NCBI RefSeq assembly: GCF_009811415.1
Contig: NZ_BLIG01000015.1
Coordinates: forward strand, 1 to 64,000
DNA: 64,000 bases
Direction of reading: 5' to 3'
Source: Alteromonas sp. KUL106
GTDB lineage: Bacteria > Pseudomonadota > Gammaproteobacteria > Enterobacterales > Alteromonadaceae
Each line of letters starts with the position of its first letter. Positions within the stretch are counted from its first letter, which is position 1. A program made the translations under genes and the position numbers. A model generated the notes under the pieces. The model saw only the letters and a program-made list of their open reading frames with translations, had not been told where the DNA came from and ran no database searches. This document shows positions 36,383 through 45,367 of the stretch, one piece after another.

Positions 36383-37588
36383 TTACTTATTCAGATAGTG
36401 TGCAGCCAGAATAAACGGGCCTACACCTTTCGCGTCATTTGCTCTGATTGGTTCACTCATGTAGTAGTCGAATGACCCATCTCTATATGGGTTGCCACCA
36501 AGACCGGCTACAGCGCACACTTTTTCAAGATTGACCACGTTAGTGTCTGGATTCACCGAAATCATTTGGTCAAGAATTCCAGCGAACCCTTTCTCTGCGT
36601 ACGTTTTGTATTCCATGGGAAGAAGTGTAAGGCTAGCCCCCTTCGCTATCGCGTAGGTCAACATTGCCGTACCGGACGCCTCTAGGTAATTGCCTTTGCG
36701 GCTGCCCAAGTCGGTCACTTGATACCAAGTGCCTGAATGATGTTGATAGGCAAGGGTAGCATCAATAAATTTCTTAAAGCGTGCTTGCAACCAAGGGGTT
36801 TTTGGGTGCTCGGCGGGAACAATTTCAAGTACGTCTACCATTGCCATTGCGTACCAACCCAGAGAACGTGACCAGTGGTGCTGTGAAAGCCCTGTTTCTT
36901 TGTCTGCCCACTTTTGCTTTCTTGACGCATCCCAGCCATGTAAAGGAAGGCCCGTTTTATCGTTGTAAAGGTGCTCTTCGATTAATTCGAATTGTAAAAA
37001 CACGTCGTCGAGTTCCCTCATATCGCCATACTTAACGATGTATTCGGCATAGAACGGCGCACCCATATATAAGCCATCAAGCCACATTTGTTCAGGGTAA
37101 CGTTTTTTGTGCCAAAACCCGCCTTGCTCGGTGCGTGGGTGAGTCGTTAACTGAGTTCTTAAGAGATCGGCCGCTTTCTTATACTTTGGGTTACCTGTTT
37201 CTTCATAAAGAAAAAACAGCACCTTGCCCGGGTTAATCATATCGATATTGAATTTATAAAGATCATAGGTTTTGATACTGCCATCCTCTTGGACCAGCAT
37301 GTCATAGTAGCCCTTTACATAAGAGAGAAGGCGAGGGTCTTTGTTGTCTTGATACACCTCAGCTATTGCGAGTAGGTTGAGACCATGGACATAATCCCAC
37401 TGCGGTGTTTCATCCCAGTCGATTTGCCAAGCTTCAGGGAATCGCACCATTTCGGATTCTATCATTCTGATAGACCACGGTTGTGTGTTGTCGAGAGGCA
37501 TTTGCACCTCAGTATTTGCATTAGCCGCCGAAGAAACAAACACCGTGCAAGCCACAATGGAAGCTGCGCGTAGAATACCTTTTAGCAT
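36383..37588 (-). CDS. GH105 unsaturated (rhamno)galacturonyl hydrolase
   Basis: 401 aa with a signal peptide ending SSAANA. Alpha/alpha-barrel family GH105 (YteR-like) with WLDGLYMGAPFYAEYIV, HGWDASR and SRSLGWYAMAMVDV motifs, including the catalytic Asp. It releases 4,5-unsaturated galacturonate from oligomers made by a polysaccharide lyase; KduI and KduD further along would process that product. First gene of the GH105-GH28-CE8 operon. A perfect TGCTACCGGTAGCA operator lies 40 bp upstream. Confidence 0.92.
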   Translation of the reverse strand: MLKGILRAASIVACTVFVSSAANANTEVQMPLDNTQPWSIRMIESEMVRFPEAWQIDWDETPQWDYVHGLNLLAIAEVYQDNKDPRLLSYVKGYYDMLVQEDGSIKTYDLYKFNIDMINPGKVLFFLYEETGNPKYKKAADLLRTQLTTHPRTEQGGFWHKKRYPEQMWLDGLYMGAPFYAEYIVKYGDMRELDDVFLQFELIEEHLYNDKTGLPLHGWDASRKQKWADKETGLSQHHWSRSLGWYAMAMVDVLEIVPAEHPKTPWLQARFKKFIDATLAYQHHSGTWYQVTDLGSRKGNYLEASGTAMLTYAIAKGASLTLLPMEYKTYAEKGFAGILDQMISVNPDTNVVNLEKVCAVAGLGGNPYRDGSFDYYMSEPIRANDAKGVGPFILAAHYLNK

Positions 37589-37627
37589 AACAAACCCTTA
37601 TTTTTATAACATTGTAAATACACTTTG

Positions 37628-37641
37628 TGCTACCGGTAGCA
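37628..37641. promoter_or_regulatory. Operator TGCTACCGGTAGCA (perfect palindrome)
   Basis: A 14-bp palindrome 40 bp upstream of the GH105 start. It is the same type as four other sites in this locus, with the central CCGG typical of LacI-family operators. Likely bound by the LacI-type regulator at 48411-49427. Confidence 0.8.
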
Positions 37642-37857
37642 TAATGATTTTTTTTTTGCTCATATGTCAACGAAATTATTCATTTTCATTTACTTTTGTT
37701 TTACCTTCTATTCCTTAATAATTTATTCAATAAGATTTTGTAAAATAAAGATAATTGCTGTTTTTCGTGCGCTTTTTTCAACTATTGCTATTGTAGATGG
37801 TTTTTGGTTTTTTCGCTTTAAATTTCTAAACATTGCAAAAATTTTAAACAAAGTAGT

Positions 37858-37871
37858 TGCCACCGGTAGCA
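37858..37871. promoter_or_regulatory. Operator TGCCACCGGTAGCA
   Basis: One mismatch from a perfect palindrome; centre 230 bp from the 37628 site and about 400 bp before the TonB receptor start. Confidence 0.75.
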
Positions 37872-38115
37872 TAACTGGTTAGGATGTAAATCAAATGTAA
37901 AGCTTGAGTGTTGTTTTTGGGGTTTACATTATTGCCGAAGAGAAGTTTTGCTCTAATTAAAAATACAGCTGTACCCTGCAACTCTTCTTATTCATGGTTT
38001 TAGTGGCTTACAAGGTCACTCTAGAAAAAACTTAGCATTGACGCGTTTTTGCTTCCTTAACAGCCAAAACGTGCCACTAGAAAGCGTGGTTCATTGGCGG
38101 TATTTATGAGCAAAT

Positions 38116-38129
38116 GTTTACCGGTGGCA
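38116..38129. promoter_or_regulatory. Degenerate operator GTTTACCGGTGGCA
   Basis: The right half-site is perfect and the left half degenerate. It is 140 bp before the TonB receptor start, the best-placed of the sites to control that gene. Confidence 0.55.
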
Positions 38130-38269
38130 TGATGGGAAGTGAAATGATTAAATACGATAAATGTTGAATTTTTGTAAATTTGAATGTTCCACACACACCA
38201 TTCAAAAGTATGTTCACGTTTTGTCAGTACGCGCGTCTCTTATAAATATAAAAAACCGGAGAAACAACA

Positions 38270-40969
38270 ATGTTACCAAAGAAAAAGCAACTCGCTGTTC
38301 TCATTACGCTAGCGTTGTCAGGCGCCTATGTTCACGCGCAAGAAGCCACAGACGAACAAGTCACTGAAAGCGAAGCGCAAAACATGGAAGTCATTGAGGT
38401 ATCAGGCTTTCGTGGTTCACTCAACAAATCACTGATGGAAAAGCGAACGTCAGTAAACAGCAAAGAATCAATTGTTGCTCAAGACATTGGTAAATTCCCG
38501 GACTTAAATATTGCAGAATCTATCCAGCGTGTACCTGGTGTGGCAATTTCTCGTGAGGGTGGGGAAGGGCGTCAAATTACGCTACGTGGTTTGAGCCCGT
38601 CGTTTACTCGCACAACGCTTAACGGGATGGAAGTACCAGCCAGTACAGATGGCACTGATTCAGGTGGCGGTGTAAACGGTGGCCGTGGCTTCGACTTTAA
38701 TATTTTTGCCTCTGAGTTGTTTAATCGTGTCGATATTCAAAAGTCGCCCACAGCGTCAATGGAAGAGGGCGGTATAGCGGGTACAGTTGATCTATATTCA
38801 GCAAAGCCGTTTGATTACGACGGTTTTAAATTTGTATCATCACTGCAAGGTGGTTACAACAGCATCACTGAAGAGACTGATCCTCGCGCCGCCTTTATGA
38901 TCAGCAATCGCTTTGCTGACGACAAGGTGGGGGTCCTTTTCTCTGCTGCGTTTTCTGAACGTACCGTAAGACAAGAGGGGTTCGGCACCGTTCGCTGGAC
39001 TACGCCGGTACGCGACGGTGGCGGGATTTTTGGCGACACGTCAAATACTGTGGTTAACGGCACGCCGGACGTAGGTGATTGCCAGTATGAAGGTGCGTCT
39101 GTTGACCCCATCAACTGCTTGTGGACGCCACGTCTACCACGTCCTGATTATTTCGGTAACGATCAAGAGCGCACAGGTTTCACAGGCTCAATTCAGTGGG
39201 CAGCCACGGATAATTTCACAGTTACGTTAGATGGTCTGTTATCTAAACTTGATAACACCCGTACTATGTATAACTTCTTCCACATGTTCAGAAGTACGTT
39301 TGAAGATATTACCCCCACCTCTATAACAGTGCATCCCAATGGCAAACAAGTTTTAGCCGGTAGTTATGATGGTATCAAGTCCCGTATTGAAAGCCGCTTG
39401 CAAGAATCGACCACCGACTTTAGCCAATTTGTAATATCAGGTGAGTGGTTTATTGGTGAAAACCTTAAGCTTGATATGATGGCCGGTACTGCCGAATCTG
39501 ATGCACGTTCAGAGCAATATCGTTACAACATGACTTTATTAGAAGAAACCAGCTATGGCTTCGATTTTAGTAACAATAGCAATGCCCCTGAATTGACCTA
39601 CGGTTACGACGTTAATGATGCAAGTAACTACAACCTTAGTGATGGTCGTTTACGTGCTACAGACGTGTTGCGCGAAAACGATACGGTTAAACTTGATGCG
39701 ACCTACTTAGGCGATGAGGTAACTATCAAGGCAGGCTTTGCTTACAATGACCGCGTTGTTACCTATAGTGAGGAGCAAATAAATGGCTTCCCAGACCAAA
39801 GTTCAGCGGTAGGCTTTGCTGAAATGATGCCAGTAGATGATTTCGGTAGTGGTTTCGATGGACCCCTTGATCCGTTTCTTGTGGCTGACTTCGACGCAAT
39901 TAACAGTCAATTGCTAGATGTTGTTTGGACACCGCGTTCTGCACAAAGTTGGAAAGTAGGCGAGGAAACCACAGCTGCGTACATTGAGATGGACACGAGT
40001 TATGAGATTGGCGATATGCTTCTGCGTGCCAATTACGGTGTGCGCTATGTGAAAACCACCACCACCTCAGAAGGGTTTATTCAAGGCGAAACGGTACAAA
40101 TTGAGAATGATTACAGCAACTTCTTACCCGCTGTTAATTTAGCCCTTGAAGCAACAGATGATGTGGTTGTTCGTCTTGGTTTGACGCAGTCAATGACGCG
40201 GCCAAGTCTGAATTCACTCAACCCTGGCAACCCTAGTTTTGACTACATAAACGGCTCGGTGAGCGTGGGTAACCCTTTCCTTGACCCGTTTACGTCTAAC
40301 AATGTGGATTTTGGTGTTGAATGGTACTTTGACGATGAAGCGCTGCTTGCGGCAACGGTGTTTTACAAAGACATTGATAACTGGATAGTGCGTGCCTCTG
40401 AAGAACGTTTAGTCGATAGTGCTTACTACGATTTTATTGACAATGACGCACAGTTTGACCCGGTAATCGCCCTAGACCCTCGTACTATACCTTATGAGCA
40501 TAGTAGCCCTATTAACGCAGAAGAGAGAAGTATAAGCGGGTATGAGTTAATTTATCAGCAGCCATTGACCTTCCTACCTGGACCGTTTGAAAACATGGGT
40601 ATCGTGTCGAACTACACTCACGTTAACGCTGACAATATCGAGGGGATGAGCGAGACCTCTTACAACTTTACCGTGTATTACGAAACTGACCACTATGGTG
40701 CACGCGTATCGGTTAACAAACGCGATGACTATATTACTGACTTTATCGGCAGTAATGGTAACGCGTCACATGGAACGACAGGGCCTACACAGGTGGACTT
40801 CTCTTCATTTTATAATGTAAACGATGAACTCACCTTGACCTTCGAAGTAATTAATCTCACCGATGAGTACGAGCGTTTGTTCACCACCGGTGACGGTTCT
40901 TTGGACTTGGTACGTGAGTATAACCATACCGGCCGTCAGTTCTTCTTGGGTGCTCGCTATAATATGTAA
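38270..40969 (+). CDS. TonB-dependent receptor (TonB-Xanth-Caul type)
   Basis: 899 aa outer-membrane receptor. A signal peptide ends YVHA. The plug domain includes GKFPDLNIAESIQRVPGVAI, ITLRGLSPSFTRTTLNG and GTVDLYSAKPF, and a beta barrel runs to the C-terminal aromatic-type end FLGARYNM. Receptors of this size with an N-terminal VIEVSGFRGS often import oligosaccharides. In this context pectin or galacturonate oligomers are the likely cargo. A CCGG-type operator lies upstream and a terminator downstream. ATG 38270 follows a clear GGAGAAAC site. Confidence 0.94.
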   Translation: MLPKKKQLAVLITLALSGAYVHAQEATDEQVTESEAQNMEVIEVSGFRGSLNKSLMEKRTSVNSKESIVAQDIGKFPDLNIAESIQRVPGVAISREGGEGRQITLRGLSPSFTRTTLNGMEVPASTDGTDSGGGVNGGRGFDFNIFASELFNRVDIQKSPTASMEEGGIAGTVDLYSAKPFDYDGFKFVSSLQGGYNSITEETDPRAAFMISNRFADDKVGVLFSAAFSERTVRQEGFGTVRWTTPVRDGGGIFGDTSNTVVNGTPDVGDCQYEGASVDPINCLWTPRLPRPDYFGNDQERTGFTGSIQWAATDNFTVTLDGLLSKLDNTRTMYNFFHMFRSTFEDITPTSITVHPNGKQVLAGSYDGIKSRIESRLQESTTDFSQFVISGEWFIGENLKLDMMAGTAESDARSEQYRYNMTLLEETSYGFDFSNNSNAPELTYGYDVNDASNYNLSDGRLRATDVLRENDTVKLDATYLGDEVTIKAGFAYNDRVVTYSEEQINGFPDQSSAVGFAEMMPVDDFGSGFDGPLDPFLVADFDAINSQLLDVVWTPRSAQSWKVGEETTAAYIEMDTSYEIGDMLLRANYGVRYVKTTTTSEGFIQGETVQIENDYSNFLPAVNLALEATDDVVVRLGLTQSMTRPSLNSLNPGNPSFDYINGSVSVGNPFLDPFTSNNVDFGVEWYFDDEALLAATVFYKDIDNWIVRASEERLVDSAYYDFIDNDAQFDPVIALDPRTIPYEHSSPINAEERSISGYELIYQQPLTFLPGPFENMGIVSNYTHVNADNIEGMSETSYNFTVYYETDHYGARVSVNKRDDYITDFIGSNGNASHGTTGPTQVDFSSFYNVNDELTLTFEVINLTDEYERLFTTGDGSLDLVREYNHTGRQFFLGARYNM

Positions 40970-41047
40970 CAAAATCAGGTTGCCCATGTGAATTGGTCAA
41001 TCTGAAATACGCATTAAATGTTGTGTTCCGTGAAGACGGGTGTGTCT

Positions 41048-41072
41048 GGCCATCGTAATGATGGCCTTTTTT
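41048..41072 (+). terminator. Rho-independent terminator of the TonB receptor gene
   Basis: GGCCATC/GATGGCC with a 5-nt loop, followed by six T residues. Confidence 0.8.
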
Positions 41073-41129
41073 ATCTATCTGGACTGGTATGACTCCCTTT
41101 TTGCGTACTCCCACAGCGTTTAAAAAAGG

Positions 41130-42101
41130 ATGGTAACTGTACTTATGTTTAAAAAGGATAAAAGTGTGAGAAATTTGAGAAAACGTGCCGCAGGGAGAAT
41201 GAGTACTATGCTTCGCTATAGCCTTGTAAGTGTTGTTGCCGCAACAAGTACGTTTACATTAGCAGAACTACAAAGCGAAACAGTGCTTCAACATACTCAT
41301 GCGGCTCAATCGAGCAAATCAAAACTCGCCAGTTCTAACGCTCACGAGCGCACTGAACAAAGCGCCAGCAAGGTGGACGGTGAAGCACATAGAAAAACGC
41401 TACCTTACAAAAAGCCCGTGACCTTGCATCTGGTCGGCGATTCAACCATGTCAGACAAGCCTCTGCTGTCATACCCAGAAAGGGGGTGGGGGCAGCTGCT
41501 TCCTGAATTTATGTCGCCGAACCTTACCATTAAAAACCATGCGGCAAACGGTAGAAGTACAAAGCGATTTGTAGATGAGGGGCGTTGGCAAGTGCTGCTA
41601 TCGGAACTCTCAGAAGGTGATTTTGTGGTTATCCAGTTTGGCCATAATGATCAAAAACAGTCAGATCCTGCGCGCTATGCCGACCCACAAAATGCCTATC
41701 CAGCCTACTTGAACCAATTTGTGAGAGACGTGGACGCTAAAGGAGCATCAGTGATTATTGCGAGCAGCATATGCCGGCGTCATTTTTCTGAGGACGGTGT
41801 ATTGAAACGCACTTTGCTGACCTATGCCGATGCTGCAAAGAAAGTGGCAGCGCAATCTAACGTCCCCTTTATTCCCATGAACGCATTAACCTGCGATTTT
41901 CTCGCACAGGAAGGCGAGCCTAAGAGCAACCATTACTTTATTAAAGTGCCAGCTGACTTATATACACGCTATCCTGACGGTAAAACTGACGACACTCATT
42001 TAAACGTAGTGGGCGCCGCTAAAATGGCGCAGATATTCGTACGAGCGTTAAAAGCGACAGCACACCCACTGGCAGACTATGTTTATCGAGACACGCTGTA
42101 A
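41130..42101 (+). CDS. Rhamnogalacturonan acetylesterase-like SGNH hydrolase (CE12)
   Basis: 323 aa exported SGNH hydrolase. Catalytic motifs are VGDSTMS (Ser), the NGRST oxyanion block, FGHNDQ (Asn) and DDTHLN (Asp/His). This is the CE12 pattern; it removes acetyl groups from pectin or rhamnogalacturonan. The start is uncertain: ATG 41130 or 41145, or the one at 41199 that gives a cleaner signal peptide (near LRYSLVSVVAATSTFTLAE). No operator was seen in the short 60-bp upstream region, so it may read from upstream or have its own weak promoter. Confidence 0.88.
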   Translation: MVTVLMFKKDKSVRNLRKRAAGRMSTMLRYSLVSVVAATSTFTLAELQSETVLQHTHAAQSSKSKLASSNAHERTEQSASKVDGEAHRKTLPYKKPVTLHLVGDSTMSDKPLLSYPERGWGQLLPEFMSPNLTIKNHAANGRSTKRFVDEGRWQVLLSELSEGDFVVIQFGHNDQKQSDPARYADPQNAYPAYLNQFVRDVDAKGASVIIASSICRRHFSEDGVLKRTLLTYADAAKKVAAQSNVPFIPMNALTCDFLAQEGEPKSNHYFIKVPADLYTRYPDGKTDDTHLNVVGAAKMAQIFVRALKATAHPLADYVYRDTL

Positions 42102-42119
42102 TACCATATAGGGTATGAA

Positions 42120-42154
42120 TTGAAGAAAAAGACCGCGAAACGTCAGTGCGCGGT
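42120..42154 (-). terminator. Terminator at the end of the kdgK operon
   Basis: On the minus strand ACCGCG ... CGCGGT is followed by CTTTTTCTTC. It lies between the convergent CE12 and kdgK genes. Confidence 0.55.
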
Positions 42155-42226
42155 GGGCTGCAGGTGTCTTAGTAAGCGGATTGGTATATTAGGCAATAAA
42201 AATGGAAAGAGAATGTCACATACCGG

Positions 42227-43198
42227 CTAAAGCGACGGTATGTGATTGGTAAACGCGTCACATGATATGATGGCACCGGGGTAAGTAATGACGGTGGCTG
42301 CCACCTTAGCGCCATAGCTTGCGCTTTCAACGGGTTTTCTTCCCGCAAGTCTAGCCGCCATATAGCCTCCGTTAAAGGCATCGCCCGCCGCCGTTGTATC
42401 AACCACACATTCAACTCGTTCAACAGGTACGATGCATTGTTCTTGCTGACGTAGAATATGAACACCAACGGCGCCGTTTTTCATTACAATTTCATCAATC
42501 TGTTTGTCGGCCAAATAGCTAAATATCTCATCAGCATGGGTGTGGCCGAACAGCATTAAATGGTCGTCAGCACCAGGGAACGCCAAGTCCGCTTCGGCGT
42601 AAGCCTTACCCGTCCAGTATTTTGCCTCGTCTTGAGAAGACCAAAGGCGTGCTCGGTAGTTAGGATCGAACGCAATCTTACTGCCTTTGTTCTTAAGGCA
42701 AGCAATGAGTTCAAAAAGGGCTGTGCGCTGTTCGTCATCTAAAATGGCAATAGAAATACCACTTAAATAAAACCAATCGCACGCAAAGTCAGTGCCCTTC
42801 ATAATATTAAGCGTCTGCGTTGCTGCAGATTGATTACGCCAGTAAGCGAAGGTTCTTTCGCCCTCGTTGTCATTGCGTATCATATACAAACCAAGGTTAC
42901 GCGATGACGAGCGGAACACTAAGTCGGTATTGATTTCGTGTTCGCCCATTTTGAATAATAACTCGTCACTTAAAAAATCAGCGCCAATGGCCGTTAAGTA
43001 GCTAACGGAGGATGAGGGCAAGCAACGTTTAAAATACACTGCGGTGTTGTATGTGTCCCCTGCAAAACTTTTGGCCATCAGGTCAGTGTTGGTGGTGTCA
43101 TTACTTATACTTTTTGATGACTCACGCTGTGAGCTTCGAAGCTCAACCATACATTCGCCAAAAATGACCATTCTTTTTTTTGTATCAGCGACGCTCAT
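42227..43198 (-). CDS. kdgK: 2-keto-3-deoxygluconate kinase (PfkB family)
   Basis: Phosphorylates 2-keto-3-deoxygluconate (KDG) to KDPG. 323 aa PfkB/ribokinase-fold protein with GECMVEL at the start, FAGDTYNTA and the catalytic signature TTAAGDAFNGGY (Asp near residue 267). Its ATG overlaps the eda stop, so it is the last gene of the uxaA-uxaC-reductase-eda-kdgK operon. Cytoplasmic. The neighbouring KDPG aldolase and uronate enzymes make the KDG assignment secure. Confidence 0.93.
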   Translation of the reverse strand: MSVADTKKRMVIFGECMVELRSSQRESSKSISNDTTNTDLMAKSFAGDTYNTAVYFKRCLPSSSVSYLTAIGADFLSDELLFKMGEHEINTDLVFRSSSRNLGLYMIRNDNEGERTFAYWRNQSAATQTLNIMKGTDFACDWFYLSGISIAILDDEQRTALFELIACLKNKGSKIAFDPNYRARLWSSQDEAKYWTGKAYAEADLAFPGADDHLMLFGHTHADEIFSYLADKQIDEIVMKNGAVGVHILRQQEQCIVPVERVECVVDTTAAGDAFNGGYMAARLAGRKPVESASYGAKVAATVITYPGAIISCDAFTNHIPSL

Positions 43199-43836
43199 GC
43201 TGCAGCCTCATCAAATAAGGCCAAGCTTTGTTTGCATGCTAAGGTAATGGCCTGCCAGTTTTGCGCCTCAACCGCGGTCTTTGGCATCATCCACGTACCG
43301 CCTACAGCACCTACATTGGATAGCGCCAGATAGTCGTGAGCATTTTCGCCATTTATACCGCCGGTCGGGCAGAAGGAAACATCGCTAAACACGCTTGAAA
43401 TAGCTTTAAGAAAAGGTGTTCCACCGCTAAGGCTTGCAGGAAAGAACTTCATTTCTCGAATACCTTTTTGATAAGCCAGTAGGATATCGGCAGGCGCAGC
43501 AACACCAGGTAAGAATGGGGCATTAGAGGCGATAAGTGTATCGAGTAATGTCTCTGAGCTGGTGGGTGTTATCAAAAATTGCGCGCCTGCATCTAACGCT
43601 TCGAAAACGTGATTGCGGTTTAACAATGTGCCCATGCCAACCACTAACTCAGGAAAATGTTGTCGAATAGCAGACAACGCGTCAAACGCCGCATCGCTAC
43701 GTTTCACTACTTCAATATTACACAAACCGCTGTTTGCAATCGCTTCTGCTAAGTGAAGACCTTCGTCGACAGACGTAGGCTGAATAATAGGGAGTAACGG
43801 GGCGCCTTTGAGCATGGAAAAGGTACTTATCATCAC
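43195..43836 (-). CDS. eda: KDPG aldolase
   Basis: Cleaves 2-keto-3-deoxy-6-phosphogluconate to pyruvate and glyceraldehyde 3-phosphate. 213 aa class I aldolase; the Schiff-base Lys is in MKFFPA, the catalytic Glu in NIEVVKR, and VGMGTLL, CPTGGI and GAVGGTWM are typical. It overlaps both neighbours by four bases (ATGA), so it is strictly coupled within the operon. Size is as usual for Eda. Confidence 0.94.
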   Translation of the reverse strand: MMISTFSMLKGAPLLPIIQPTSVDEGLHLAEAIANSGLCNIEVVKRSDAAFDALSAIRQHFPELVVGMGTLLNRNHVFEALDAGAQFLITPTSSETLLDTLIASNAPFLPGVAAPADILLAYQKGIREMKFFPASLSGGTPFLKAISSVFSDVSFCPTGGINGENAHDYLALSNVGAVGGTWMMPKTAVEAQNWQAITLACKQSLALFDEAAA

Positions 43837-45365
43837 ACGGTTCCTTTTAGTGGGTCTAGCGAGTTCTCCATTAGCCGGTTTGGCACAGACTCTTGCTCAC
43901 TATTGTCGTTATTGATTTGCGATAAAATATTAAGCAGCAGTTCAACCTTTTCTCGTACCTTTTCTTTAAATGTATTGTTTACCGATAGTTCAGCAAACAT
44001 GGTATCAAGAGATAATAATTTTTTGGTAAGTGCGTCAGGTTGAAAATTCACGGATTTGGCCGTTGCTCTTAACGCTTCATCGAGCGGGTCGGTGATGGTT
44101 TCGTCTAAACGGGCTTTGTTATTAACAAATAAACACCACGCAGCCACGGCAGTGCAAAGCAAATCAATGTTTCGCTTTGCTTTGAGGTTATCCCTTACCG
44201 TATCAAGGATACGAAATGGAATTTTTTGCGAGCCATCCCATGCAATTTGTGACAATAGGTGGCGAATGTGCCTATTCTCATAGCGCTTAACAATGTCTTG
44301 CGCATACACATTGAGGTCAAAGTCATTGTTACCCTCAGTGTCATCATTAACAAGAGACGGAACAATTTCTTCCTTTAACATAGTTTGAATCAGTTGCTTT
44401 ATGGCTGGGGTTCGCATTGCTTCGTATACGGTTTCCTTGCCAAGCAACAAACCGATATAGGCTAGGGTTGAATGTGTGCCGTTGAGAATACGCAGTTTTG
44501 CTTTTTCAAAAAAGCTCACATTATGCGTAAAGGTAACGCCAACTTTATCCCATGCGGGTCTAGGGCCAGAAAAATTATCTTCAACAACCCATTGAGTAAA
44601 TGATTCACGCTGGATAGGCCAGTTATCAGTTAAACCCAGCTCAGTGGCAACGTTAGCTTTAAAGCTGTCTTCGGTTGCTGGTGTGATACTGTCGACCATA
44701 GTGCAAGGGAAAGCGATATTCTCGCTAATCCATTGGCCTAATGATTCATCGGTTTTGTTGGCAAACTCGGAAACGGCTTTTTGTAGTTTTTTGCCGTTGT
44801 CCGAAACATTGTCACAGCTGATGATGGTGATATCTGCGTAACCAGCCTGTTTTCGCTGTGCCAGCGCTTGCACGATAAGGCCAACCGCGCTCACCGGTGT
44901 CTCTGGCGTGACCAAATCGGCCTTGATATCCGGATGATCAGTGTCTAGATGACCTTGTGCATTAAGGCAATAGCCCTTTTCTGTCACGGTAAGCGTAACA
45001 ATTTTTGTTTGTTTGTTTACCAGCGCAGCAACAATGTCTTCACGATCATTGGCTAGTGTAGAGAGGGTTTTAATTGCGCCTATAATGTGGGTTTCAGGCT
45101 CGTTATCAACAATACACAACGCATAGAGATTGTCTTGTGGACCTAACGCGTCTTTAAGTGATGCGCTGCGCATTGATACACCGTGAATACGCCAGTCACC
45201 ACCGTACGCTAACGCCTTTTCGGTGTAATACGCTTGGTGCGCACGGTGAAATGCGCCCGGGCCAATATGCACAATGCCACACCCTGTTGCATTAAGGTCA
45301 TAATTGGGTTTGCTTACGCTTTCACTTAAGAGAGGAAGCGTTGCAATAGATAACGGCTTTGTCAT
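43833..45365 (-). CDS. Hexuronate reductase, mannitol dehydrogenase family (UxuB/UxaB type)
   Basis: 510 aa mannitol-2-dehydrogenase/fructuronate reductase family enzyme with an N-terminal Rossmann domain (GIVHIGPGAFHRAHQAYY) and a C-terminal helical domain (ILNGTHSTLAYIG). Overall it looks like UxuB (fructuronate to mannonate), but next to UxaA and with no mannonate dehydratase in sight, reduction of tagaturonate to altronate (UxaB role) fits the pathway better. It may do both. Two-base gap after uxaC. NAD(H)-dependent, cytoplasmic. Confidence 0.88.
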   Translation of the reverse strand: MTKPLSIATLPLLSESVSKPNYDLNATGCGIVHIGPGAFHRAHQAYYTEKALAYGGDWRIHGVSMRSASLKDALGPQDNLYALCIVDNEPETHIIGAIKTLSTLANDREDIVAALVNKQTKIVTLTVTEKGYCLNAQGHLDTDHPDIKADLVTPETPVSAVGLIVQALAQRKQAGYADITIISCDNVSDNGKKLQKAVSEFANKTDESLGQWISENIAFPCTMVDSITPATEDSFKANVATELGLTDNWPIQRESFTQWVVEDNFSGPRPAWDKVGVTFTHNVSFFEKAKLRILNGTHSTLAYIGLLLGKETVYEAMRTPAIKQLIQTMLKEEIVPSLVNDDTEGNNDFDLNVYAQDIVKRYENRHIRHLLSQIAWDGSQKIPFRILDTVRDNLKAKRNIDLLCTAVAAWCLFVNNKARLDETITDPLDEALRATAKSVNFQPDALTKKLLSLDTMFAELSVNNTFKEKVREKVELLLNILSQINNDNSEQESVPNRLMENSLDPLKGTV

Positions 45366-45367
45366 GT

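Larger units (their letters stand above)
37642..38269. other. Divergent control region between pectinase operon and TonB receptor
   Basis: A 680-bp gap with no gene. It is very AT-rich from 37640 to 37860, then carries two further operator-like sites before the TonB receptor gene. Short frames here show no family features. Confidence 0.5.
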
